From the NCBI GenBank assembly GCA_945869675.1, contig CAMBPS010000023.1, forward strand, positions 1-43,137: a DNA stretch of 43,137 nucleotides, read 5' to 3'. The notes under the pieces were generated by a model that was given only the letters and a program-made list of their open reading frames with translations, searched no databases and was not told the origin of the DNA. The DNA comes from Prosthecobacter debontii (lineage in GTDB: Bacteria; Verrucomicrobiota; Verrucomicrobiia; Verrucomicrobiales; Verrucomicrobiaceae). How positions within the stretch are numbered: the stretch's first letter is position 1; every line of letters begins with the position of its first letter. Below, piece by piece: positions 17,462-26,420 of this stretch. Position numbers and translations under genes: made by a program.

Positions 17462-18345
17462 ATTCTAACTCCTTTTCACCAGCCCGCATCTGGACTCTAG
17501 CAACTGCCACCGTCACGCAGCTCGTGCGCATGAAAATCATGGCCTTTCTGGTCGTTTTCTGTGTCATTGTTGTGGCTGCAGGATTTGCCTTTCCAGTCAT
17601 GAATCCCGAGCAGCAACTCAAGCTGCTTAAAGACGTCTCTTTCGGGGCGTTGCAGATCTTCAGTGTGGTGATCGCCATCGTGTCCACAGCATTGCTTCTA
17701 CCCCGTGATCTGGAGGACCGCACACTCTACACTATTTTGTCAAAACCAGTGCCGCGATATGAATATTTACTCGGTAAACTCATTGGCGTCCTCTTGCTCA
17801 TTGGCGCTGGATTATTTCTGATGGACATCGCTTTCAGTGCGGTCCTTTGGCTGCGTCAAAGCCTCGTTTTAGCGCAGTCTGTCGGGGCTTTGAAGCAAGA
17901 AGGTGTCGCAACACCAGAGGCCATTGCTCAATTGACTGAATTCGTCGGCAAACAAGGTCTCACCTGGAATATTCATCTTGGTGTGCTGGCGATTTTTTTG
18001 AAGGCCTCGATTATCGCCGCGCTGTCATTGATGATTTCCTGCTTTGCCAGCAGCACTCTTTTCACGGTGGTGATTTCCCTTCTAGTGACGATCATCGGGC
18101 ACGGGCAAGGCTTAATTCGTGAGTACTTTTTCAGTGAGGGCATGAATCAGATCATGAAAAAACTGGGCTCAGCGGTGCTGGCCATCTTGACGCCTGATCT
18201 TGGCATCTTTGATGTTCTTGATAATGTCATTAACGGCGAGATCGTCTCTGCTATCAGCGCCGGTGTTATGATAGGAACAGCGGCCATATATGTCACTGGG
18301 TATGTCTTAGTTTCTCATCTTCTCTTTGTTGAAAAGGAACTCTGA
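17458..18345 (+). CDS. ABC-2 type transporter permease
   Basis: 295 residues with about six hydrophobic helices. The first is around 27-47 and the last ends near residue 290. The segment RDLEDRTLYTILSKPVPRYEYLLGK is typical of ABC-2 permeases. It is coupled by a 4-bp overlap to the ATPase gene upstream, and has a purine-rich GAGGAG eight bases before its ATG, one of the few Shine-Dalgarno-like sites in the window. It would form the membrane channel of the exporter. Cargo is unknown. Confidence 0.88.
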   Translation: MNSNSFSPARIWTLATATVTQLVRMKIMAFLVVFCVIVVAAGFAFPVMNPEQQLKLLKDVSFGALQIFSVVIAIVSTALLLPRDLEDRTLYTILSKPVPRYEYLLGKLIGVLLLIGAGLFLMDIAFSAVLWLRQSLVLAQSVGALKQEGVATPEAIAQLTEFVGKQGLTWNIHLGVLAIFLKASIIAALSLMISCFASSTLFTVVISLLVTIIGHGQGLIREYFFSEGMNQIMKKLGSAVLAILTPDLGIFDVLDNVINGEIVSAISAGVMIGTAAIYVTGYVLVSHLLFVEKEL

Positions 18346-19136
18346 TGAAACGCCAGATCCAAGCACTTGCTGTTATTTTAGTTCTCGGGGCAGGCAAACT
18401 CCCTGTCGAAGAGGTTGCTACCTGCTATCTGCGTGAGGCAAAGCTCCTGACAAAGCCTATCTCGATTAGCTTGCGTGAGAGTCTCGGCCAAGCAAGCTTT
18501 GCAGCCTCACTCGGTGGACTGCGGTCACTGGTAGCAAGCATCACTTATTTGCGGGCGTATCGTGAATGGGAAAACATCAACTGGGCGAAGGTGGACAGCC
18601 TTTTCCAGATCACCACCCGCCTACAACCCACTTACTTTAATTATTGGGACGAAGCTTCTTGGCACATGGCTTTTAATGCCGCCTCCAGTTATCTCTACAA
18701 TCAGGAAATCAATCCCATGTTGCGCGGCAAACTTTACGAAGAACACGTTCAGCGCGGCATCGATATTTTAAAAGAAGGCTTACTCTTCTTGCCCGATGAG
18801 CCTCGCCTATGGAATTCGCTAGCAGAGATTTATGAGCGGCGCGTGCACGACCCGAAAAAAGCCGCTGAGTGTTACTTGGAAGTTTTCCGCATCAGTCACA
18901 ATGATCGCTACTCACGTTTTGCTGGTTATCAGCTAGCGCAGGCATCGGATCGCGAATCATGGGTCAAAGGCTACGAACTCCTGAAAACGGCGTATGACAA
19001 AAAACAACGCCCACCGAGTGTGATCGATCAACTCAAAAACCTCGAAGAACGGCTGAACATACCTCCCTTGAAGCGCATTCCCGATACACGCCCCCAAATG
19101 GAAATACAGCATGGTGAGGTCGGGCCATCGCGGTAA
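18345..19136 (+). CDS. TPR-like exported or anchored protein of the ABC operon
   Basis: 263 residues. A hydrophobic N-terminal segment (residues 5-20) suggests export or anchoring. The body is helical with repeat-like units containing LQPTYFNYWDEASWHMAFNA and EGLLFLPDEPRLWNSLAEIYE, resembling tetratricopeptide repeats. The tail is proline-rich. Its ATG overlaps the permease stop (TGATG), and AAGGA lies seven bases upstream, so it is translated with the exporter. It may act as an accessory scaffold of the transporter. No named family recognised. Confidence 0.75.
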   Translation: MKRQIQALAVILVLGAGKLPVEEVATCYLREAKLLTKPISISLRESLGQASFAASLGGLRSLVASITYLRAYREWENINWAKVDSLFQITTRLQPTYFNYWDEASWHMAFNAASSYLYNQEINPMLRGKLYEEHVQRGIDILKEGLLFLPDEPRLWNSLAEIYERRVHDPKKAAECYLEVFRISHNDRYSRFAGYQLAQASDRESWVKGYELLKTAYDKKQRPPSVIDQLKNLEERLNIPPLKRIPDTRPQMEIQHGEVGPSR

Positions 19137-19286
19137 ATGACATGGAATGCAAGTCACATTGAAGCACCTTCATGTCAGACCCAAAGAATCACGAATCAAC
19201 TGCATCTCATTCGTTCTTTTTAGGCCAGCTCTCTGCTCAGAGTTTAAGTTGCGTGGGACTCGTCTTTGACCCAGACTCGCTACACA

Positions 19287-20306
19287 ATGCAACAATGGTA
19301 TTATACTAAAAATGGAGAGCGGCAGGGCCCCGTCTCGCTTGTTAACTTACAAGGCCTCGCCTACAGAGGCGAGCTCGATGTTCAGAAAGATATGGTCTGG
19401 ACGGATGGTATGCCAGACTGGAAACTGATCAATCACATGGATGATCTCTTTGGGTCTAATGTGGCGACTTCTGTTGAGAACGTTAATCCTTATGCAGCGC
19501 CTGGAACTTCTCCAAATAACTTGCTTGCTCAATCACCTGCGGGTTCATTGGATGAGGTTGCACCAGGTTCCGTGAAATTAGATGCCGTGGCGATAGCCAA
19601 GCGTGCCTTCACGCTGACCAAACGGCACTTTGGGTTACTGATGGGCATTGGAATCACTTACTTAGTGGTTGTCGTCGGAGTTGAACTTGGACTTTCTGCG
19701 ATTGAAGGAGCACTGGGTTGGAACACTTTCGGAACTTTTCCTGGTGGATTCGGCGCGAAACTACCTGAAGCTACAACACAGCACAGTATTGCAGGCTTTT
19801 TAGCCTCAACTGTGTTTTCGATGTTTATTGGATTGGGGCTCGCACGCTGTTGTCTTAGCCTTGTTTCAGGTGATGAAGCAACGATTGCTACCTTATTTAG
19901 TCAGGGCCCAAAGCTCATCAATGCGCTGTTAGCCAGCCTTTTGTTTGGGCTGATGATTATGGCCGGGCTTCTCTTGCTGATCGTTCCTGGAATCATCCTT
20001 ATGTTAAGGTATTCGTTCTACCAAGAAGCCATTGTGGATCGAAACCTAGGCGTGATGGATGCCTTCAAATACAGTGCCCGACTGACTCAAAATAATCGAT
20101 TAAATCTCTTCGGTCTTGGCGTGATATCTATGCTGATTGTGCTGGCGGGAGTCTTAGCTTTCTTCGTTGGATTAATTTTTGCCATCCCTTGGATCAGTCT
20201 CATCACACCTCTGGCTTATCGATTTCTTCAATACGGCGAGAAGGCACTGACGGATCAGCCTCGCAGTGAGATCGAAAGCCTGCGTGGGCAGTGTCCAATA
20301 ACCTAA
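19287..20306 (+). CDS. GYF-2 domain membrane protein
   Basis: 339 residues from the ATG at 19287; a TTG at 19266 is the only longer alternative. Residues 1-55 match the bacterial GYF_2 domain: QQWYYTKNGERQGPVS and then MVWTDGMPDWKLI. A short Pro/Ser linker leads to a membrane part with about four to five helices. This has a pattern (RAFTLTKRHFGLLMG, later RYSFYQEAIVDRNLGVMDAFKYS) like DUF975 or glycerophosphodiester-type membrane domains. The GYF_2 part probably binds a proline-rich partner at the cytoplasmic face. It is a single gene. Confidence 0.8.
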   Translation: MQQWYYTKNGERQGPVSLVNLQGLAYRGELDVQKDMVWTDGMPDWKLINHMDDLFGSNVATSVENVNPYAAPGTSPNNLLAQSPAGSLDEVAPGSVKLDAVAIAKRAFTLTKRHFGLLMGIGITYLVVVVGVELGLSAIEGALGWNTFGTFPGGFGAKLPEATTQHSIAGFLASTVFSMFIGLGLARCCLSLVSGDEATIATLFSQGPKLINALLASLLFGLMIMAGLLLLIVPGIILMLRYSFYQEAIVDRNLGVMDAFKYSARLTQNNRLNLFGLGVISMLIVLAGVLAFFVGLIFAIPWISLITPLAYRFLQYGEKALTDQPRSEIESLRGQCPIT

Positions 20307-20394
20307 GCCTTCGGCCATTTGAAGCTGCACTTGCCAGAAGCCTTAGCCTATAAGAAAGAATCAATGGCCATTCAGGCCACTTAACCTCTCAGTC

Positions 20395-21150
20395 ATGTCT
20401 CTTCTACCCATCGCTCTTGACGCTGCCACTCAGGCAGGTCTGCTTATTCAAAGTAACTTCGGCTCAGATCTCACCGTCAATGAAATGCAGCGGCATGACA
20501 TCAAACTAGAATTGGATGTGCGCAGTCAGAAACTGATCACTGAGATCATTCTCAAAAACGATCCAACTCACGCGATTCTTGGAGAAGAAGAGGGCGATAT
20601 TGGTGGCGATGGTGAGGTGGAGTGGATCGTCGATCCGATTGATGGCACAGTGAATTACTATTTTAATATCCCACATTTCTGTGTGTCTATCGCGGCACGA
20701 AATCGGCAGACTAAAGAAATGATTCTTGGTGTGATTCACGATCCGATGATGAACGAAACTTGGAGCGTCGTAAAGGGTGGGCCTCCCATGTTGAATGGCA
20801 AACCCATCTGTGTCAGTCCCCGAAAGACAATGGCTGAGGCCGTCGTCACGGTTGGCTTCTCCAAAAGTAAATCGGCCCTTGATGCCGGCTTTGAGCGCTA
20901 CAAGCGGATCGCTTATGATGTTCGGAAGACACGCATGCTGGGCAGCGCAGCGCTGGCTTTGGCTTACATTGCTTGCGGACGTTTGGATGCTTATGTGGAA
21001 GAGCAAATCAGCCTCTGGGACATTGCTGCAGGTGTCATGCTCGTCGAAGCTGCGGGTGGTAAAGTCAGCACCTCTCCGAGCACAGTAAAACCTGGAACCA
21101 TGTTTATCTGCGCCTCAAACGGCAAGCTACCGATCGAGCCGTATCTCTAA
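20395..21150 (+). CDS. Inositol monophosphatase family enzyme
   Basis: 251 residues, standard for the family. The metal sites are complete: E in GEEEGD, the WIVDPIDGT motif, and WDIAAGVMLVEAAGG near the C-terminus. Family members dephosphorylate inositol-1-phosphate, histidinol phosphate, fructose-1,6-bisphosphate or PAP; sequence alone does not settle which here. SuhB-like roles in RNA processing are also possible. It is a cytoplasmic, single gene, converging with the TPMT-like methyltransferase 25 bp away. The bases before the ATG (AACCTCTCAGTC) lack a Shine-Dalgarno sequence. Confidence 0.88.
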   Translation: MSLLPIALDAATQAGLLIQSNFGSDLTVNEMQRHDIKLELDVRSQKLITEIILKNDPTHAILGEEEGDIGGDGEVEWIVDPIDGTVNYYFNIPHFCVSIAARNRQTKEMILGVIHDPMMNETWSVVKGGPPMLNGKPICVSPRKTMAEAVVTVGFSKSKSALDAGFERYKRIAYDVRKTRMLGSAALALAYIACGRLDAYVEEQISLWDIAAGVMLVEAAGGKVSTSPSTVKPGTMFICASNGKLPIEPYL

Positions 21151-21175
21151 AAACGAGGCTGCCGTTGACCATCGT

Positions 21176-21760
21176 TCATAGCTTCCGCAGCACACGCAGT
21201 CGCTCACGACCGACGCGGCCATCATAGCCGATTTCAGGCACACGGTCCTCGATGACTTGCCACCGTGATTCATCGAAGAGCGAGCTTAGTTCAGAGAGGG
21301 AAATACCAAAAGGAGGCCCGGTTTCATCAGGATCCATTTCGGGATGGATGAACCAAATCCCCACCAGTTGAGCGCCCGTTTTTAACAATTGATAAGCGAC
21401 AGCTTCATAACGCGGCCGCCATTCAGGAGGCAAGGCGCAGAGGCAGGTGTGCTCAAAAAGGAAATCAAAGCTTTCCTGCCACTCAAGGGGCGTTGCAAAG
21501 AGATCCCCAAGCACAAAACGAGTGGCCTGATTTGGATAAGCGGCTCGAGCCATGGCCATAGCCGTAGGCGCGATGTCCAATCCATGCGCATCTAAACCGG
21601 CATCGACCAGCATGACCACATCATGACCGACCCCGCAGCCGGGAACGAGGGCACGCCCCTGAGGCTGATTTTGGCTCACCCACTCCACCAAGGGAGGAGA
21701 GGCCTTGCCTTTGTTCCAAGGAGTGTGTCCTTCCACGTAGTTTTGTTCCCAGTCGGTCAT
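21176..21760 (-). CDS. TPMT-like SAM-dependent methyltransferase
   Basis: 194 residues. The opening WEQNYVEGHTPWNKGKASPPL and the SAM motif ALVPGCGVGHDVVML, then GLDIAPTAM, match the thiopurine/thiol methyltransferase family (including HOL-type halide methylases). The substrate residue pattern is intact through FEHTCLCALPPEWR. It methylates sulfur, selenium, tellurium or halide compounds in the cytoplasm. Its ATG lies within the ATGA overlap with the LplT-PlsC gene upstream, so the two are translated together. A substrate link between the pair is not obvious. Confidence 0.87.
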   Translation of the reverse strand: MTDWEQNYVEGHTPWNKGKASPPLVEWVSQNQPQGRALVPGCGVGHDVVMLVDAGLDAHGLDIAPTAMAMARAAYPNQATRFVLGDLFATPLEWQESFDFLFEHTCLCALPPEWRPRYEAVAYQLLKTGAQLVGIWFIHPEMDPDETGPPFGISLSELSSLFDESRWQVIEDRVPEIGYDGRVGRERLRVLRKL

Positions 21761-24234
21761 ATAGTTTCGTTGAAGGTTAGCGGAATAGATAACAGAAAAT
21801 GATCGTCGGTGAGAGTCAGCGAGTTTGAGGTCAGGAATTCCTGGAGTGCTTTTTGGCTCAACGCACCAGGCAAAAGATGACCCAATGTGCCGACACGCCG
21901 TCCAACTTGATTGCCTTCCTCACCAACCGGCATAACTGGATCGGGGACACTAGCGGCAATGAGGGCTCCGCTACCGCTTTCTAGGAGCCCCCGATACACT
22001 TCGGGCTTATCGAGTGCCGTTGCTTCCACGGCATCCCAGCACATGACAAATCGACCCACACGTAACCAATCGGGGATGTTTTGAACTTTACTCATGTCAG
22101 CGGCCGTACCAATAGCGATAACGCTGCTTTTAGCACAGGCTAAAACTGTATCCGGCGAGGTTACGATGTGGATTCCCGGCTTGATTCTTGCATAAGCCGT
22201 GAGTGTCTGATGAATGACGCTTCCTGGTGCTGCTAGGCACAGGAGCGTATCTCCGGCGCGCGCCCACTCGATCTCCATGAGTCGAAGAGCATTAGTGGTC
22301 GCCTGAGGCACGGCATTCGGAACCGCTGAGAGCCCAAGCGCACGTGAATCCAAAGCCGCGACGGACAGATCAAACCACTGATTACGGACTGCTTCTATCG
22401 TGGCTTCACGCGCCACCAGGGGAACCCCAAAACACACGCTCACAGGATAACGCAGACTCTTGGGCCGTTTCTTGAAAACAGTCCCGCCTTCAAACGAAAA
22501 GATCGAGCCATAAATTCCCTCTAAGTAAACCGGCACAACTTGTGCGTCTCCTTGTCTTGCCATGAGCTCGAACCCTTTTCTCAGCTCATTGAACATGCCA
22601 TGACGAGTGATCTGACCTTCCGGAAACAAGCAGACCACTTGACCTTCCTTCAAAGCGGCCGCGACACTACGAATGGCATCTTTTGCCCGCGTGGCTGAAA
22701 TAGGAACGGTACCAACAATGCGCAAAAACCACGTGAGCCACTTGATGTTATAAAGCACGTCCCACATCACAAATCTCACCTTACGGTCACAGGCAGCACC
22801 AATTAGCAATGCATCGACGTAACTCACGTGATTTGGCAACAGGAGCACGCCTCCTGTTTTCGGCACCTGCAATAGATTCACGGCTTTCACATCATAAGCT
22901 GAGCGAACGATGGTCAGAAGGATGAAGCGCAGAAAATCCTGACTGAGCAGACGCGTCATGTAAACGGCTGCGACGATCGCCAAAGGTGCCAGCAAGATGA
23001 GCTGAGTCGTAGCTGGCAGTTTCAAAATCAACATCACTTTCACCACGGCAATATTGGCGATGATGGAAGCGATACAGTCCATGAGGTTCATGGCAGAAAG
23101 AACACGCGCGAGTTCTTCAGGCGGGCAGCGATTCTGCACAAAGGCATACAGGGGCGTCATGAAGGCACCCCCCGAAAATCCAATCCCAACCATGGCCAAA
23201 TAAACCATCGGCCCCTGATGTGGAGAGAGCCCCGCAGCAAGTGTGGCCAATGCCATGCCAATGCCTGCGATGGGGACGATGCCGAGTTCGATCTTCCGCT
23301 GCGAGGCGATAGAGGCGATGGCGCTGCCGAAGATGACGCCGAGACCAAGCATAGCGGCCATGGCGGAAAGCGCCGACGAGGCTTCAGCCGCATTGCCAAC
23401 ATGACGCTCATGGCTGAGTGTCACGAGAATGGAGCCTACGGCATTTGACATGAACCAAAAGTAACTGACCCCAAAAGCGGCAAGCTTGATGGGTCGATTT
23501 CCAAAGACCAATTTCAAATGCGTAAAATGCTCAAACAACACACCACGGTGGAACTTCACTGCTGCATGATCCGGCGTCCGTTGGACTGCAAGCGCACCGG
23601 GAATCTGCAGTAACGCAAGTGCGCTGATCACCAGCATCGGCACCCAGACAGCGGACCACGGATCACCATGCTCCGCCAAACGCTGACCGAACCAAGTGCC
23701 CCCAGCCCACATGCCACTGAGAATGCCCAGGAACATGGTCATCTGAAGCAGGCCATTGGCTGAGCCCAGACGCCGATCTCCGACCAACTCCTTGATAATA
23801 CCCATTTTTGCAGGACTAAAAAAGGCAGCCTGTGTAGCCAACAAAAAAAACGCCAGTAAACTCAACCACAGCGTCAAAGCCGCCTCATGCAGAGCGATGG
23901 CGGCGATGAATGCGACAAAAACCACCACTTGTGCCATCTGCATCCAGACAATCACCCGCTGCTTTGAATAATGATCACTGAGCCAACCAGCCAGTGGTGC
24001 AAAGAAAATATAGGGGACGGAAAAGATGGCCCCGAGATACACCTGCATCGAATCACCAAGGTCCGTACCATGGGCCACAGCGCCCGCAAAGGCGATCAGA
24101 AGCATCTTCACAAAATTATCGTTAAACGCATTCAGCGACTGGACGCCGAGCACGAACCAGAGCGACCGCCGATTCTGCGGAGGCAGTTCAGACAGATCAT
24201 TCAGTGAGGTGGGATCGGCGGAAGATGGAGTCAT
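21757..24234 (-). CDS. LplT-type MFS transporter fused to PlsC acyltransferase
   Basis: 825 residues. Positions about 20-435 form a 12-helix MFS domain of the LplT lysophospholipid flippase type (FNDNFVKMLL, DHYSKQRVIVWMQM). Residues 455-620 form a PlsC domain with NHVSYVD (468-474) and FPEG (537-540), both catalytic motifs of glycerol-phosphate acyltransferases. The last 200 residues show faint AMP-binding-like patterns, for example VGTLGHLLPG, as in the acyl-ACP synthetase half of Aas, but without the full ATP-binding motifs. The predicted job is import and re-acylation of lysophospholipids at the inner membrane. It overlaps the TPMT gene by four bases. Confidence 0.85.
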   Translation of the reverse strand: MTPSSADPTSLNDLSELPPQNRRSLWFVLGVQSLNAFNDNFVKMLLIAFAGAVAHGTDLGDSMQVYLGAIFSVPYIFFAPLAGWLSDHYSKQRVIVWMQMAQVVVFVAFIAAIALHEAALTLWLSLLAFFLLATQAAFFSPAKMGIIKELVGDRRLGSANGLLQMTMFLGILSGMWAGGTWFGQRLAEHGDPWSAVWVPMLVISALALLQIPGALAVQRTPDHAAVKFHRGVLFEHFTHLKLVFGNRPIKLAAFGVSYFWFMSNAVGSILVTLSHERHVGNAAEASSALSAMAAMLGLGVIFGSAIASIASQRKIELGIVPIAGIGMALATLAAGLSPHQGPMVYLAMVGIGFSGGAFMTPLYAFVQNRCPPEELARVLSAMNLMDCIASIIANIAVVKVMLILKLPATTQLILLAPLAIVAAVYMTRLLSQDFLRFILLTIVRSAYDVKAVNLLQVPKTGGVLLLPNHVSYVDALLIGAACDRKVRFVMWDVLYNIKWLTWFLRIVGTVPISATRAKDAIRSVAAALKEGQVVCLFPEGQITRHGMFNELRKGFELMARQGDAQVVPVYLEGIYGSIFSFEGGTVFKKRPKSLRYPVSVCFGVPLVAREATIEAVRNQWFDLSVAALDSRALGLSAVPNAVPQATTNALRLMEIEWARAGDTLLCLAAPGSVIHQTLTAYARIKPGIHIVTSPDTVLACAKSSVIAIGTAADMSKVQNIPDWLRVGRFVMCWDAVEATALDKPEVYRGLLESGSGALIAASVPDPVMPVGEEGNQVGRRVGTLGHLLPGALSQKALQEFLTSNSLTLTDDHFLLSIPLTFNETI

Positions 24235-24431
24235 TCCCTTTCAATCAGGCAGAGGATGAGAGAAGTTTCCAGATGAAACCATCATGAGGACTCGATCGCT
24301 ATTTTTGCCTTTTCTAGAGGATGCCCGTGAGATTTTTCTCACAATCAGCTCCAGCTTCTCCATCTAATGAACATTGCCACGCCCAGCCGATCCGAGTATC
24401 TGCGTGAGAGAAAAGAACCTTCCTGAGACTT

Positions 24432-25001
24432 ATGGATGAAAATTATCATAAGAATCAAGCCCCGCTTCTTGCTTACAGCTCTTACCGCTGGAAGTTGGCA
24501 GCTGATTTTATGCCATTGCCTCCCGTTCAAACACTTTCCATTCACTGGTCCCAAGCTCTGCTGGCGGGGCTTGGCGGAGCAATCGCAATCAGCCTCATCG
24601 CAGTCACGACAGAAAAGTCTCATTGGCCGCTTCTCATGGGCTCTCTTGGTGCTTCTTCCGTGTTAGTATTTGGCTTTCCTGAATCGCCATTTTGTCGTCC
24701 GTCTCATGTGGTTACAGCACATGTTTTATGCACTGCCCTGGGGCTGATTTGCCTCAAGCTATTCGGACACGTCTGGTGGGCGCAAGGGCTGAGCGTGGGA
24801 TTGTCCATCTTCCTGATGCTTAGTTTTAAAGTCGTACATCCTCCGGCTGGCGGCAACCCATTGCTTGTCTTTGCGATGCATGCGGACTGGAGTTTCCTAC
24901 TCTGGCCAGTGCTGTTCGGCAGCCTTTCTCTCGTGACGCTTGCTTGGCTTTGGAAGAGACGTTTCCCCAAAAATCCAGCTTCCAATGAATCCGTGCGATG
25001 A
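24432..25001 (+). CDS. HPP family membrane protein
   Basis: 189 residues with about four transmembrane helices between residues 38 and 178. The family signature HPPAGGNPLLVF is present, and the GSLGASSVLVFGFPESP and RPSHVV motifs also match. HPP proteins are integral inner-membrane proteins; related members have been proposed in nitrite transport in chloroplasts. The role in bacteria is unsettled. Its stop overlaps the next ATG by four bases, so the two genes are coupled. The bases before the start hold no clear Shine-Dalgarno sequence. Confidence 0.85.
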   Translation: MDENYHKNQAPLLAYSSYRWKLAADFMPLPPVQTLSIHWSQALLAGLGGAIAISLIAVTTEKSHWPLLMGSLGASSVLVFGFPESPFCRPSHVVTAHVLCTALGLICLKLFGHVWWAQGLSVGLSIFLMLSFKVVHPPAGGNPLLVFAMHADWSFLLWPVLFGSLSLVTLAWLWKRRFPKNPASNESVR

Positions 25002-25429
25002 AAGAAAGTGATCTCCTCGAGAAACTAAGGAAGATCGAGCGCCTCTACGCTGGCGCTGCGACCGCTGGAGAAAAAGAGGCCGCTGCTGAAGCAATGAGCC
25101 GCATTCGGAATCGGCTGGGTGAAGTCGCCAAAGTGGACAAACCTATCGAGTTTAAATTCACCCTTCTGGATGGTTGGGCCAAAAAGCTCTTTCTTGCTTT
25201 GCTGCGGCGCTATGAACTAAAACCTTATCGCTATTCAAGACAGCGCCGCAATACCGTGATGGTGAGGGTGCCGCGCAGTTTCGTGAACGAGACCTTATGG
25301 CCTGAGTTTTTAGAACTTAGTGCCGTCTTAAAGACCTACCTCGAAGAGATCACTAAACGTGTCATTGCTGATGTGATCCATGAAGATACTGAAGATGAAG
25401 AGGTCGTAGCAGGCGAATATTTAAAATGA
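24998..25429 (+). CDS. DUF2786-like hypothetical protein
   Basis: 143 residues. The first 45 residues (LLEKLRKIERLYAGAATAGE, then two helices ending MSRIRNRLGEV) match the start of DUF2786-type proteins, which are often phage or mobile-element associated. The second half contains FTLLDGWAKKLFLALLRRY and an acidic tail. It is strongly helical, with no membrane segment. Its ATG lies within the stop region of the HPP gene. Function is unknown and I do not infer one. Confidence 0.7.
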   Translation: MKESDLLEKLRKIERLYAGAATAGEKEAAAEAMSRIRNRLGEVAKVDKPIEFKFTLLDGWAKKLFLALLRRYELKPYRYSRQRRNTVMVRVPRSFVNETLWPEFLELSAVLKTYLEEITKRVIADVIHEDTEDEEVVAGEYLK

Positions 25430-25636
25430 TTTAGATGCGGGTGAACCAAAGATCGAACATCTCTAAAGGCTCCTAATTCCCTTCCATCTCAGTCAGGATC
25501 GCAAACTTGATGCGGACATGATCACCTATTGATCTATTTGCGGAAGCGAGAGGCAATGATAATGCTAGGTGGCCAATGGCTTGATGAGAGAGAACGAATC
25601 ATGTCTAAACAACACTGATTCGCCATAATCGACGTA

Positions 25637-26389
25637 ATGATGAAACCGCGAGCACCTGATGTTAAACACCAGCCTAAAGCATCGTCTGAATCACGAATTG
25701 GAAATTATTTAGCCTTAGTGATGCTGATTTGCAGCGGCCTCTCCTCTGCGCAGGCTCACCCATCAGACATCAGTTATTTGCGGGTAAAAGTACAGCGGCA
25801 AAAGGTGGAGCTGCGGTTCACGTTTAACCTGCTTTCACTGACACGTTTCGCCTCCATGGATGCCAATCAGGATCGTCGAATCGAAAAGGCTGAGCTAGAT
25901 GCGGCAGCGCTGGTTTTAAACGAGTATTTCAACAAGCACATTGAACTTCACCTCAATGAAAAACAGACCGCGCTAGGTCGAGCGCAGCCCTTTGAATGCG
26001 TGTGGCCTGTGACCGATGGATCAAGTGCCGTTTCGGAGGTGGACTATCCAGTGCGTTATGTGGACATCACTTTTACTCATGAGGTAAAACCCGTCCTCGC
26101 TGATCTTTGGCTGGGTTTTGATCTCTGGCAGCAAACGGGACCGTTAGGCAGCATTGAAGCTACTTATGAGCAGGATGACCTGATGACTCAGGTCCCATTT
26201 AGTCAGGGTGAACCTGATTACCTCTATGATACCGGATATGCGGTGGAGGACCTGTTTCAGGAGCCTGTGAAAGAGGCAATAACGCCGAATGACCAAGCAC
26301 TCAGTCTTTCGAATTGGGTAGTGACGTTGATTAGCTTGCTCTTGGCGGTTGGTTTCTTATGCGTGATGCTTCTCCGGAAGAAATCCTGA
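25637..26389 (+). CDS. Exported EF-hand protein with C-terminal membrane anchor
   Basis: 250 residues. A basic N-terminus of about 20 residues precedes a hydrophobic signal (26-40, ending SSAQA). Residues 75-86 form a textbook EF-hand loop (DANQDRRIEKAE), with Ca-binding positions 1, 3, 5 and 12 acidic or Asn. A C-terminal hydrophobic helix spans about 228-246, followed by RKKS. The N-terminal region HPSDISYLRVKVQRQKVELRF resembles exported domains of HupE-like proteins. I would place it periplasmic and membrane-anchored with calcium binding likely. A longer stretch (25430-25636) without a gene precedes it. Confidence 0.7.
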   Translation: MMKPRAPDVKHQPKASSESRIGNYLALVMLICSGLSSAQAHPSDISYLRVKVQRQKVELRFTFNLLSLTRFASMDANQDRRIEKAELDAAALVLNEYFNKHIELHLNEKQTALGRAQPFECVWPVTDGSSAVSEVDYPVRYVDITFTHEVKPVLADLWLGFDLWQQTGPLGSIEATYEQDDLMTQVPFSQGEPDYLYDTGYAVEDLFQEPVKEAITPNDQALSLSNWVVTLISLLLAVGFLCVMLLRKKS

Positions 26390-26393
26390 GACT

Positions 26394-26420
26394 CCCGTTT
26401 TGGTAAAACGGGGTTATTTT
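26394..26420 (+). terminator. Terminator after EF-hand gene
   Basis: CCCGTTTT (26394-26401) and AAAACGGG (26405-26412) form an 8-bp stem with a GGT loop, then GTTATTTT. It starts four bases after the EF-hand gene's stop. The following T-rich run also contains the DUF3604 stop codon, so the site separates two converging genes. Confidence 0.75.

Noticed and set aside
19142..19180. TGACATG...CATGTCA inverted repeat before the GYF-2 gene
   Set aside because: Only seven pairs with a 27-base loop and no T run; too weak to call a terminator or operator.
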